A DNA stretch of 14,864 bases, taken from the NCBI GenBank assembly GCA_022712835.1, contig JAFLJU010000268.1, forward strand, positions 1 to 14,864. Direction: 5' to 3'. A model generated the notes under the pieces. That model was not told the DNA's origin, searched no databases, and was given only the letters and a program-made list of their open reading frames with translations. Made by a program: the position numbers and the translations under genes. Of the stretch, positions 7,485-14,317 are shown piece by piece (positions within the stretch are counted from its first letter, which is position 1; each line of letters starts with the position of its first letter). Source of the DNA: Desulfobacteraceae bacterium (GTDB lineage Bacteria > Desulfobacterota > Desulfobacteria > Desulfobacterales > Desulfobacteraceae).

Positions 7485-8156
7485 TCAGGGCGTGTTCGGC
7501 CCGGTAATATCCTTGATACCGCCAATGATAAAATCCACCGCATCCAGTGCAGTTTCCTTGGCTCTCTTTAAATCATCCGGCTCGGTAAGAAAATGAAAGG
7601 CCACTTTCTCATAGACCCCGAGGATGCACATGGCATAGACCGAAGATGAATTTTTATTACGAAATTTACATCCGGCCTCTTTGCGGAGGCGCTCTATGGC
7701 CGCGCGCAGATCGTTGGAAAGCAATTCAGACATATTCTTCCGCCGGGCTTCCATCCTTTTGCCGTGGCCGGGGGATTCCCGGAACAAAATCAACGCTTTT
7801 TCCGTATATTGGGTACAAAATTCATCAAAAAAGGCATGGCCCGCCATCTCCATTCCCTTGACCGGGGAATCGGCATTTTCAAACTCCTTGCCCAGAATGG
7901 ACCGAAGCAGGTAGAGGCTTTCATCAAAGAGATGGATCAACAGTTCTTCTTTATTTTTAAAATAAAAATATACGGTTCCCACCGAAACTTCTGATAGGTC
8001 AGCAATCTCATCCACACTGGTTTTCCGGAATCCTTTTTTGGCAAACAGAATTTCTGCGGCCGATAAAATGGTCCGGGACCGGTACTCTCGTTCCCTCTCT
8101 CTTCTTTGCGCTTGCCGGGTTGTTCTTTTTTCCTGTTCCATTAATTTCTGTTCCAT
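7485..8156 (-). CDS. TetR-family transcriptional regulator
   Basis: TetR repressor of 223 residues with a strongly basic, Arg/Glu-rich N-terminus (about 8-28) before the DNA-binding domain. The helix-turn-helix is at about 46-67 (TSVDEIADLSEVSVGTVYFY), followed by FKNKEELLIHLF, a classic TetR pattern. The C-terminal ligand domain is not recognisable to me. The ATG at 8156 has no good ribosome site. An ATA codon at 8199-8201, in frame 15 codons earlier, lies six bases after AGGAG, so a non-standard start is possible. The gene has its own promoter candidate at 8228-8257 and is divergent from the acyl-CoA synthetase operon at 8483. Repression of that operon, perhaps through the inverted repeat at 8364-8380, is a reasonable guess. 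It also lies 134 bases upstream of etfB on the same strand, so read-through into etfBA is possible. Confidence 0.92.
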   Translation of the reverse strand: MEQKLMEQEKRTTRQAQRREREREYRSRTILSAAEILFAKKGFRKTSVDEIADLSEVSVGTVYFYFKNKEELLIHLFDESLYLLRSILGKEFENADSPVKGMEMAGHAFFDEFCTQYTEKALILFRESPGHGKRMEARRKNMSELLSNDLRAAIERLRKEAGCKFRNKNSSSVYAMCILGVYEKVAFHFLTEPDDLKRAKETALDAVDFIIGGIKDITGPNTP

Positions 8157-8227
8157 TGAATTCTTTTTCTTTGCCCTAGGTTTTTCCGGGTCTTTGTCTA
8201 TATTCGTCTCCTGCCCATACCAGACCC

Positions 8228-8257
8228 ACTATAATCGATAAATCAAAATATTGTCAA
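8228..8257 (-). promoter_or_regulatory. Promoter candidate for the tetR gene at 7485-8156
   Basis: On the minus strand TTGACA (8252-8257) is a consensus -35 box and TATAGT (8228-8233) a fair -10 box, with an 18-base spacer. The transcript would begin near 8221 and carry the AGGAG at 8208-8212. No competing gene overlaps it. Confidence 0.6.
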
Positions 8258-8263
8258 TACGGC

Positions 8264-8287
8264 AAACCTTTCAGCAAACCTTTCAGC
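8264..8287. repeat. Tandem 12-base direct repeat
   Basis: AAACCTTTCAGC occurs twice back to back (8264-8275 and 8276-8287), followed by a third partial start AAA. It lies between the two divergent promoter candidates. It could be binding-site duplication or a replication-slippage product; function unknown. Confidence 0.8.
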
Positions 8288-8302
8288 AAATCGGACGCAT
8301 GA

Positions 8303-8318
8303 CCTTTTTTAAAAAAGG
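8303..8318. repeat. Perfect 16-base palindrome upstream of the synthetase promoter
   Basis: CCTTTTTTAAAAAAGG is a perfect palindrome without spacer, ending one base before the TTGACA box. Its A/T tracts may bend DNA or act as an upstream element. No loop bases exist, so a terminator is unlikely. Confidence 0.75.
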
Positions 8319-8319
8319 C

Positions 8320-8348
8320 TTGACAAGATTGAGTCATATTATAATATT
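8320..8348 (+). promoter_or_regulatory. Promoter candidate for the acyl-CoA synthetase operon
   Basis: TTGACA (8320-8325) is a consensus -35 box. At 17 bases spacing the hexamer is AATATT (8343-8348). A perfect TATAAT (8340-8345) is present but only 14 bases away, and another TATAAT is at 8358-8363. The -10 box is therefore uncertain, although a promoter here is likely. The start codon at 8483 is about 120 bases on. Confidence 0.5.
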
Positions 8349-8363
8349 GAGGAAAATTATAAT

Positions 8364-8380
8364 ACTGAATCTAATTCAGT
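8364..8380. promoter_or_regulatory. Spaced perfect inverted repeat, candidate operator
   Basis: ACTGAAT, spacer CTA, ATTCAGT: a perfect 7-base inverted repeat just downstream of the promoter elements, where a bound repressor would block transcription. Its sequence is unrelated to the two operator sites near etfBA, so a different regulator is expected, most simply the divergent TetR at 7485-8156. Confidence 0.55.
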
Positions 8381-8482
8381 TGCTTTTCAACCAGAACCAC
8401 CGCCTGTCAACTCGGATACTGAAAAGGCAGTTATAGCCGGATCACATCTGTATTATTATATGATAATGAGGAGGAGGGAAAA

Positions 8483-10081
8483 ATGGATCTCGAGCTTGAA
8501 AAAAATTTAATTCAGCGGGTTGCGCTAGGAGACATGTTCAGAAGACGCGCCAATGAAACCCCCAACAGAATCGCCCTAAGAGATTATAAAGGACCGGGCG
8601 AAGTGTCATACACCTGTAAAGAACTGAATCAGAAAATTAATTGCTTTGCCAGTGCCGCAAGGAAAAACGACTTTGGCAAAGGCAGCAAAGTGGCCCTTCT
8701 CGGACTTAATTCAGCAGAATACCTGATTGCACTGTATGGTTGTGCAAAGGCCGGAATCACAGCGGTTCCCATTAATCCCGGCATTGCCCCGGAAGAAATA
8801 ATCTTTGTACTCAACCATTCCGAAGCGACCTGTTTGGTGGTGGACAGCTTGCTGGTTCCCCTCATTGACAAAATCTGGGATCATTTACCGGGTATCCGTC
8901 AGATGGTCTGCATCAAAACGGGTGATGAAACGGTTTCCAAAAGGTATACCCCCTTTGAAAATTTCCTTGCCCAGGGGTTACCCGATGAAGTGGATGATGT
9001 AATCATTCAGGATCGGGATATTTTCCAGATTCTCTATACCAGCGGAACCACGGGAAAACCAAAGGGGGTTCTCATTTCCCATCTTGGGGTCTATATTTCA
9101 GCCCTGTCCACAGCCATTGGATTTGGACTTAAACCCGGGCATTCTGCCACCACAATCCTGCCCATTTTTCACTGCGCACAGCAGGCCGTGACCTATTCTG
9201 CACTGAACGTCGGTGGATCTGTTTCCATTTTCAGGCAATTTGAGCCGGGTCATGTAATGAAAATCATTGAAAAAGATCAACTGAATCTGATCTTTGCCCT
9301 GCCCATTATGTACCGTGCCATGATGGGTCATCCCGATGCCCTCACCCGAAACTGGGATCATCTTAAAACTTGCATCTTCGGCATGGCACCCATGGATCAA
9401 AACACCCTGAAAAAGGGCGTTGAGATATTCGGGGCCGACTTCATGCTGGGCACTGGCCAGACAGAATGCTTTCCTGCCACCAATGTGTTTCGCGCCAGTG
9501 AAAATTTAGATAAACAAGGAAATTACTGGGGCACATCAACCTTGTCCCTGGATACCAGTGTTATGGATGAGAACGGCAATATCCTTCCTCCGGGTGAGGT
9601 GGGCGAAATTGTCTGGCGGGGGCCCTCTGTTATGGAAAGTTATTACAAGGATGAAGAGGCCACCCTGGAAAGTCGAAAATTTGGCTGGCATCACTCCGGA
9701 GATCTGGGCTGTTTTGATGAAGACGGACAATTGCTCTTTGTGGACCGTAAAAAAGACATGATCAAAACAGGAGGCGAAAATGTGGCCTCCATCAAGGTGG
9801 AACTTGCGATCCTGGGTGATCACAGGGTGGACCAGGTGGCTGTGATTGGACTGCCTGACGAACGCTGGGTGGAGGCGGTGACCGCTTTTGTAATACCGGT
9901 CAAGGGCAGCCAGATCACGGAACAAGATATTATACAATTGTGTAAAAAGACACTGGGAAAGTTTGAAGTACCCAAGAAGGTAATTTTCATGGATAACTTT
10001 CCTGTGACATCCACAGGCAAAATCAGAAAAAATATTTTGCGGGAAACCACAGCTGTGGTGGATACAATAGCAGACAAATAA
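8483..10081 (+). CDS. AMP-forming acyl-CoA synthetase (first of two)
   Basis: Adenylate-forming ligase of 532 residues, which activates a carboxylic acid with ATP to an acyl-AMP and then to an acyl-CoA. Motifs: the phosphate loop YTSGTTGKPKG (185-195), the aromatic/Thr motif GTGQTE (323-328, slightly unusual because YGxTE is commoner), HSGDLG (404-409) with Asp407 for ribose binding, the hinge DRKKDMIKTGGENV (421-434), and the catalytic Lys513 in TSTGKIRK. Length and motifs match medium-chain or aromatic/branched acyl-CoA ligases; the substrate is not readable by eye. The start is fixed by a very strong purine-rich ribosome site (AGGAGG, 8469-8474). It heads a four-gene operon and is divergent from a tetR gene. 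It could also supply acyl-CoA to the left cluster, as LvaE does in the levulinate pathway, but that link is inference. Confidence 0.95.
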   Translation: MDLELEKNLIQRVALGDMFRRRANETPNRIALRDYKGPGEVSYTCKELNQKINCFASAARKNDFGKGSKVALLGLNSAEYLIALYGCAKAGITAVPINPGIAPEEIIFVLNHSEATCLVVDSLLVPLIDKIWDHLPGIRQMVCIKTGDETVSKRYTPFENFLAQGLPDEVDDVIIQDRDIFQILYTSGTTGKPKGVLISHLGVYISALSTAIGFGLKPGHSATTILPIFHCAQQAVTYSALNVGGSVSIFRQFEPGHVMKIIEKDQLNLIFALPIMYRAMMGHPDALTRNWDHLKTCIFGMAPMDQNTLKKGVEIFGADFMLGTGQTECFPATNVFRASENLDKQGNYWGTSTLSLDTSVMDENGNILPPGEVGEIVWRGPSVMESYYKDEEATLESRKFGWHHSGDLGCFDEDGQLLFVDRKKDMIKTGGENVASIKVELAILGDHRVDQVAVIGLPDERWVEAVTAFVIPVKGSQITEQDIIQLCKKTLGKFEVPKKVIFMDNFPVTSTGKIRKNILRETTAVVDTIADK

Positions 10082-10108
10082 CCCTTAAATAATACCAGGA
10101 AGAAAAAA

Positions 10109-10900
10109 ATGAAGAAATTATGCCGGGAACTTGCCAGGGAATACGAAGCCATTGACGATATGGTTAAAGAGTTGAGTGATGCCCAGTGGGAATCAAAAAC
10201 CCCCTTTTATGACTGGACCATACATGATGAGATCTGCCATATCACTTATTTTGATGATAAGGCAAACCTGGCGGCAACAGATCCGGACGGCTTTAATAAA
10301 GATATGGCAAAAATCTTTGAAGGCATTACAAGCTATGAGGATTTTTTTGAAAAATCATTAAAAAACCTGAAAAAGCTCTCCCCGAAAGAACTGATGAAAT
10401 ACTGGATCAGCGAAAGAACAAGAATGATCGGCACATTTGAGTTACTTGAGCAGACAGACAAAATCCCCTGGTATGGTCCACCCATGAATGCCAAATCATT
10501 TGTAATTGCAAGAATAATGGAAACCTGGGCCCATGGGCAGGATATTGCGGACACCGTAAAACACACGAGAAAACCAAGTGATCGGCTAAAATATATTGCC
10601 GAAATAGGCGTTAAAACATTTGGCTGGTCCTATGTGAACCGACAGCGTGAAAAACCATCCCAAAAGTGCCGGGTTGAACTTACAAGCCCATCCGGTGAGA
10701 CCTGGATCTGGAATGAAGATCAAAGGGAAAACCTGGTGACGGGGAGCGCTGAAGACTTCTGCCTCGTGGTCAGCCAGAGAAGACATATTGATGATACCGG
10801 CCTTAAAACAAAGGGGGAAATTGCCCGGGAATGGATGTTGATTGCCCAGGCATTTGCCGGTCCTGCCGAAATGGGTCCCGATGCTGGCAAATTTAAATAA
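10109..10900 (+). CDS. TIGR03084-like / maleylpyruvate-isomerase-type metal-binding protein
   Basis: Protein of 263 residues with the DinB-like four-helix fold seen in mycothiol-dependent maleylpyruvate isomerases. Signs are DWTIHDEICHITYFDD (35-50) and METWAHGQDIAD (137-148). The probable metal triad is H44, E138 and H142, with the ExxxH spacing known for that fold. The W-x-ERTRM region (99-106) and IPWYGPPMNAKSF (119-131) match what I recall of the TIGR03084 family, described mainly from Actinobacteria. The second half (about 170-263) would be the C-terminal domain. The chemistry of TIGR03084 proteins is unknown to me; thiol-dependent isomerisation or transfer is a family-based guess. The ribosome site is CAGGAAG. 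It lies 27 bases after the synthetase and 40 before a dehydrogenase, so it probably works on acyl-CoA substrates or protects the pathway. Its presence in a presumed anaerobe is unusual. Confidence 0.82.
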   Translation: MKKLCRELAREYEAIDDMVKELSDAQWESKTPFYDWTIHDEICHITYFDDKANLAATDPDGFNKDMAKIFEGITSYEDFFEKSLKNLKKLSPKELMKYWISERTRMIGTFELLEQTDKIPWYGPPMNAKSFVIARIMETWAHGQDIADTVKHTRKPSDRLKYIAEIGVKTFGWSYVNRQREKPSQKCRVELTSPSGETWIWNEDQRENLVTGSAEDFCLVVSQRRHIDDTGLKTKGEIAREWMLIAQAFAGPAEMGPDAGKFK

Positions 10901-10940
10901 TGTTGCTCACAATAAATTGAAACTTTAAAGGAGGCTCACC

Positions 10941-12101
10941 ATGGGGTTTGACATGAACTTCAAAGGCGATTATCAGAAATATTTCACAAAAGAACATGAC
11001 CTTGTACGAAAATCCATGAGGGAATTCATTAAAAAAGAAGTTATTCCCAACATCAATGAATGGGAAGAAAATGGTGAGTTCCCAAAGGAAATGTATCAGA
11101 AGACAGGAGAGCTTGGTTTCTTGGGAATTGGATATCCGGAAGAATGTGATGGAACGCCGGGTGATGTTTTCATGAAAATTGTTGCAGGCGAAGAGTTGAT
11201 GCGTTCTACCTCGGGCGGATTTGTTGCGGGAATCGGCTCCATTGACATTGCAATCCCACCGATCGTCCGGAAAGGAACAGATGAACAGATAGAAAAATTT
11301 GTTAAACCTGTGATCGCAGGCAAGAGAATAGCAGCACTTGGCATCACCGAACCGGGGGGCGGTTCGGATGTTGCAAACCTAACCACCACGGCTGTCCGGG
11401 ATGGTGATCATTATATTGTTAACGGCAGCAAAACGTTTATCACAAGCGGCATCAGGGCAGATCAGTTGACAACAGCCGTCAGAACCGGAGAAGAGAATGC
11501 CCATGGCATCAGTATGCTGGTTATTGAATCTGATACGCCGGGTTACTCCGTGTCAAATAAACTTAAAAAAACAGGATGGTGGGCATCTGATACCGCCCAG
11601 ATTTTTTTTGATAATTGCCGGGTTCCGGTTTCCAATCTTCTGGGTGAAGAAAATCAGGGTTTTTACTATATCATGGATAATTTCCAGAGTGAGCGCCTTC
11701 AAATTTGCGTCATGGCATATATGACCGCACAACTGGCCCTTGAAGAGGCGATCAAGTATGTCAAAGAAAGAAAAGCCTTTGGAAAAACCCTGAACGGATT
11801 CCAGGTAACCCGTCATAAATTGGTTGACATGGCAACCCAGGTTGAAGTGGCCCGGGAATTTACATACAGGATTGCGGCTAAAATCAATGCCGGAGAAAAC
11901 ATGGTCAAAGAGATTTCCATGGCAAAAAACTTTGCATGCTCGGTCAGTGACAAGGTCACCTACGATGCTGTCCAGCTTTTCGGCGGTTACGGATATATGA
12001 GAGAGTATGTTGTTGAAAGACTTTACAGGGATAATCGCATTCTTTCAATCGGCGGCGGTACAACTGAAATCATGAAGGAAATCATATCCAAACTAATGTA
12101 G
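10941..12101 (+). CDS. Acyl-CoA dehydrogenase with long-chain/isovaleryl-type catalytic Glu
   Basis: Flavin acyl-CoA dehydrogenase of 386 residues, typical length. Motifs: ALGITEPGGGSDVANL (132-147), YIVNGSKTFITSG (158-170), KTGWWASDTAQIFFDNCRVP (210-229), YVKERKAFGK (273-282) and LFGGYGYMREYVVERLYRDN near the C-terminus. At the medium-chain catalytic position (IYEGT) it has IGGGT, so Gly372 replaces Glu. The alternative catalytic Glu used by long-chain and isovaleryl-CoA dehydrogenases is present as Glu251 in QSERLQI. It should therefore be active, not a dead homologue. AGGAGG lies six bases before the ATG. It follows the TIGR03084-like gene and precedes the second synthetase in one operon. 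Electrons would go to an ETF, possibly the etfBA pair in this window. Chain-length preference cannot be read from this alone. Confidence 0.95.
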   Translation: MGFDMNFKGDYQKYFTKEHDLVRKSMREFIKKEVIPNINEWEENGEFPKEMYQKTGELGFLGIGYPEECDGTPGDVFMKIVAGEELMRSTSGGFVAGIGSIDIAIPPIVRKGTDEQIEKFVKPVIAGKRIAALGITEPGGGSDVANLTTTAVRDGDHYIVNGSKTFITSGIRADQLTTAVRTGEENAHGISMLVIESDTPGYSVSNKLKKTGWWASDTAQIFFDNCRVPVSNLLGEENQGFYYIMDNFQSERLQICVMAYMTAQLALEEAIKYVKERKAFGKTLNGFQVTRHKLVDMATQVEVAREFTYRIAAKINAGENMVKEISMAKNFACSVSDKVTYDAVQLFGGYGYMREYVVERLYRDNRILSIGGGTTEIMKEIISKLM

Positions 12102-12133
12102 ATATTGCAACCTTATTGAACGGAGGTAAATTG

Positions 12134-13912
12134 ATGACTGAAACAATGAAACCCAGGTTTGAGAGCGGTGAGCAATTTTATGATACTGCATTTTACGATT
12201 TATACACAAAACTTAATTATCCGTCCCCATGGATCCAAGAGGGAAAAAATTATTCTCCCAATGACGCATATTCCATAATGCATCCGACCTGGATGCCCGA
12301 TACAATCCCTGCCACACCGGATTTCTCGATTTATGAACTCTTTCAAAAAACCGCAAAAAGATCCCCTGATGAAATTGCCGTCATTTTTCTTGATAAAAAA
12401 ACAACCTACAAAGAGCTTGATCAGTTTATTGGTAAATATGCAACCTTACTAAAAAACCTGGGTGTAAAAAAAGGGGATGTTGTTGCGGCGATCCTGCCCA
12501 ACTCCCTTCAGCATATCCTGGCCTTTTATGGTGCCGCAAAAATAGGGGCGGTACATAGCCCGATAAACGTGATGTACCAGACCGATGAAATCGCTTACCA
12601 ACTTGCTGATTCAAACGCAAAAACGATCGTGATACTCGACCTTTTTTATGGAAAGGTCAAGGAACTCCACGACAAGAAACTATTTGAGAATATTATTGTA
12701 ACAAATCTCAAAGACTATGCGGCAAAAGATGCCGTTGTTTCAGACGCAATTAAACCCCTTTTTGATATTCCAAAACAGCAAATCCCTGGCACAATTGATA
12801 TGTTCGATGGAATAAAGAATTTGACGCCCACAGAATCAAGCTATGACAGCTCTCCAAAACAAGATATTGCACTTGTGCTTTATACAGCCGGAACAACAGG
12901 GCCGTCAAAAGGTGTTGTGGTCACCCATTTTAATGCTGTCTACAATTCAATCTCCCATACCCATGCATTTAAAAATTGGAATCATGAAGTAAATTTTTCA
13001 ATTATGCCAATGTTTCACACAGCCGGGTATTACCTCCATTTATTGCCGGTTTTATACCAGGGGGGAACGGTAATTCCGATCCCAATGTTTGATGTAAAAG
13101 ATGCATTCAGAATTATTGAAACCTATAAGGTAAATGTGATTTTTGCGCCGCCAACCTTATATATTGCAATGTTTGGCCAAAAAAAACTCACAGAAAAACA
13201 CGATCTATCAAGCCTGATCTTTACAATTGCCTGTGGCGCACCAGTGCCCCATGCAGTTCAAAAAGGCTGGCTTGAGCTTACGGGCATTAAGCTGGTCAGC
13301 GGCTGGGGAATGACGGAAACAAATTCCGGCGGGATCATGTCAATTCCCGGCATCAAGGAAAAATCAGAATCAATCGGTGTTCCTATTATTTCTGAAACGA
13401 AAATCATTGATGAGAAGGGCAATATTGTTCCCAGGAATGAAGAAGGTGAAATCGCATACAGGGGTCTCCAGCTGGCAGGGGGATACCTGAACAAAAAAGA
13501 ACAGACCAGGGAATCATTTCTTCCTGATGGATGGTTCAAAACCGGAGATAGGGGATTTATCGACACTGAAGATTTTATTCATTTTGTTGACCGGATAAAG
13601 GACCTGATTATTGCCTCGGGATATAACCTTGCACCGACAGAAGTTGAAAATGTTATCTATCAGCTCCCCGGGGTTGCAGAAGCGGCTGTTATCGGTATTC
13701 CAGACGAATACCGCGGCGAAACCGTCAAAGCGGTTGTGGTATTAACACCTGAAGCTAAAGAGAAGGTTACCCCGGAGGATATTATTGACTATTGCCGCAA
13801 ACACCTGGCCACCTTTAAAGTTCCCCGGGTGGTTGAAATAAGAGATGCGCTTCCGAAAAGTGCTGTTGGAAAAATTCTGAGACGCGCTTTAAGGGAAGAA
13901 GTGACCGGCTGA
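12134..13912 (+). CDS. AMP-forming acyl-CoA synthetase (second, larger)
   Basis: Long-chain-type acyl-CoA ligase of 592 residues. Motifs: YTAGTTGPSKG (250-260, a variant phosphate loop with Ala for Ser and Ser for Pro), GWGMTE (390-395), WFKTGDRG (467-474) with Asp472, VDRIKDLIIASGYNLAPTEVE (in 485-505), and catalytic Lys580 in SAVGKILRR. An N-terminal extension of about 60 residues and a linker around 185-240 make it longer than the first synthetase. The frame opens at TTG 12116, but GGAGG at 12122-12126 lies inside that stretch and seven bases before the ATG at 12134, so ATG 12134 is chosen. It is the last gene of the right operon, 32 bases after the dehydrogenase. Two different synthetases in one operon suggest two substrates or two chain lengths. 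Its base composition looks more A/T-rich than the left cluster. Confidence 0.95.
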   Translation: MTETMKPRFESGEQFYDTAFYDLYTKLNYPSPWIQEGKNYSPNDAYSIMHPTWMPDTIPATPDFSIYELFQKTAKRSPDEIAVIFLDKKTTYKELDQFIGKYATLLKNLGVKKGDVVAAILPNSLQHILAFYGAAKIGAVHSPINVMYQTDEIAYQLADSNAKTIVILDLFYGKVKELHDKKLFENIIVTNLKDYAAKDAVVSDAIKPLFDIPKQQIPGTIDMFDGIKNLTPTESSYDSSPKQDIALVLYTAGTTGPSKGVVVTHFNAVYNSISHTHAFKNWNHEVNFSIMPMFHTAGYYLHLLPVLYQGGTVIPIPMFDVKDAFRIIETYKVNVIFAPPTLYIAMFGQKKLTEKHDLSSLIFTIACGAPVPHAVQKGWLELTGIKLVSGWGMTETNSGGIMSIPGIKEKSESIGVPIISETKIIDEKGNIVPRNEEGEIAYRGLQLAGGYLNKKEQTRESFLPDGWFKTGDRGFIDTEDFIHFVDRIKDLIIASGYNLAPTEVENVIYQLPGVAEAAVIGIPDEYRGETVKAVVVLTPEAKEKVTPEDIIDYCRKHLATFKVPRVVEIRDALPKSAVGKILRRALREEVTG

Positions 13913-14006
13913 CACAATTCGTATTTTTTTAACAGTCTTACACTATTATATCCATTAAATAAAAGGGAACACCGTTTAAAAACCCAAAAGAAACAAGATT
14001 TGTTTT

Positions 14007-14047
14007 TTTAAAGGCGATGGGGGCACTCCCCTGCCATCGCCTTTAAA
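14007..14047. terminator. Strong stem-loop, probable operon terminator
   Basis: A perfect 14-base stem, TTTAAAGGCGATGG (14007-14020) and CCATCGCCTTTAAA (14034-14047), closes a 13-base loop that can itself pair GGGG with CCCC. It lies about 95 bases after the last synthetase stop. An oligo-T run precedes the left arm, while the right arm is followed by only a short T/A stretch, so it is an imperfect intrinsic terminator for plus-strand transcripts, or an mRNA-end-stabilising hairpin. Confidence 0.65.
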
Positions 14048-14225
14048 ATCAGTATCATATATAAGTTTTTATTTTGTAACACGTATAAGTGTATGCCTTA
14101 AAACGATCACCAAACACAATTATCAGCCAAAATAATGATCCTCACTAACATACTGTATATTCAATTAAAAACCCCATCATAACACCGGATTCAAAACCAA
14201 CTTTAAAAGTCATACAATTTTTTGC

Positions 14226-14254
14226 TTGACATTTTAACAGTCAGACTTTAGAAT
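14226..14254 (+). promoter_or_regulatory. Near-consensus sigma70 promoter for the last tetR gene
   Basis: TTGACA (14226-14231) and TAGAAT (14249-14254) are separated by exactly 17 bases. Transcription would begin near 14261, about 57 bases before the ATG at 14318. Confidence 0.75.
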
Positions 14255-14317
14255 TTCACTTAATCTTTGATGAAAGCGTGATCAGGGCAGTTTTTTGAAC
14301 CAACAAAAAGGCAAGAA

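Larger units (their letters stand above)
8157..8482. other. Divergent intergenic region between tetR and the synthetase operon
   Basis: No gene seen in these 326 bases. They hold back-to-back promoter candidates, a tandem 12-base repeat, a 16-base A/T palindrome, a near-identical pair of ATTATAATA-type repeats, a perfect spaced inverted repeat, and at the right end the purine-rich ribosome site of the synthetase gene (GAGGAGGAGGG, 8468-8478). The density of symmetrical elements marks it as a control region. Confidence 0.7.
13913..14317. other. Intergenic region after the synthetase operon
   Basis: No gene seen in these 405 A/T-rich bases. They contain a strong stem-loop at 14007-14047, preceded by a weaker A/T hairpin (AAACAA, GAT, TTGTTT at 13991-14005), and a near-consensus promoter at 14226-14254 serving the next tetR gene. 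Confidence 0.7.

Noticed and set aside
7482..7571. 29-codon plus-strand frame after a strong AGGAGG, antisense to the 3' end of tetR
   Set aside because: The ribosome site is good, but the frame is short, lies inside a real gene on the other strand, shows no recognisable feature and has no promoter that I can see.
8264..8287. CRISPR-like repeat
   Set aside because: Only two 12-base units with no spacers; a simple tandem duplication.
12116..12133. TTG start at 12116 for the second synthetase
   Set aside because: The ribosome site GGAGG falls inside the proposed extension and points to the ATG at 12134.
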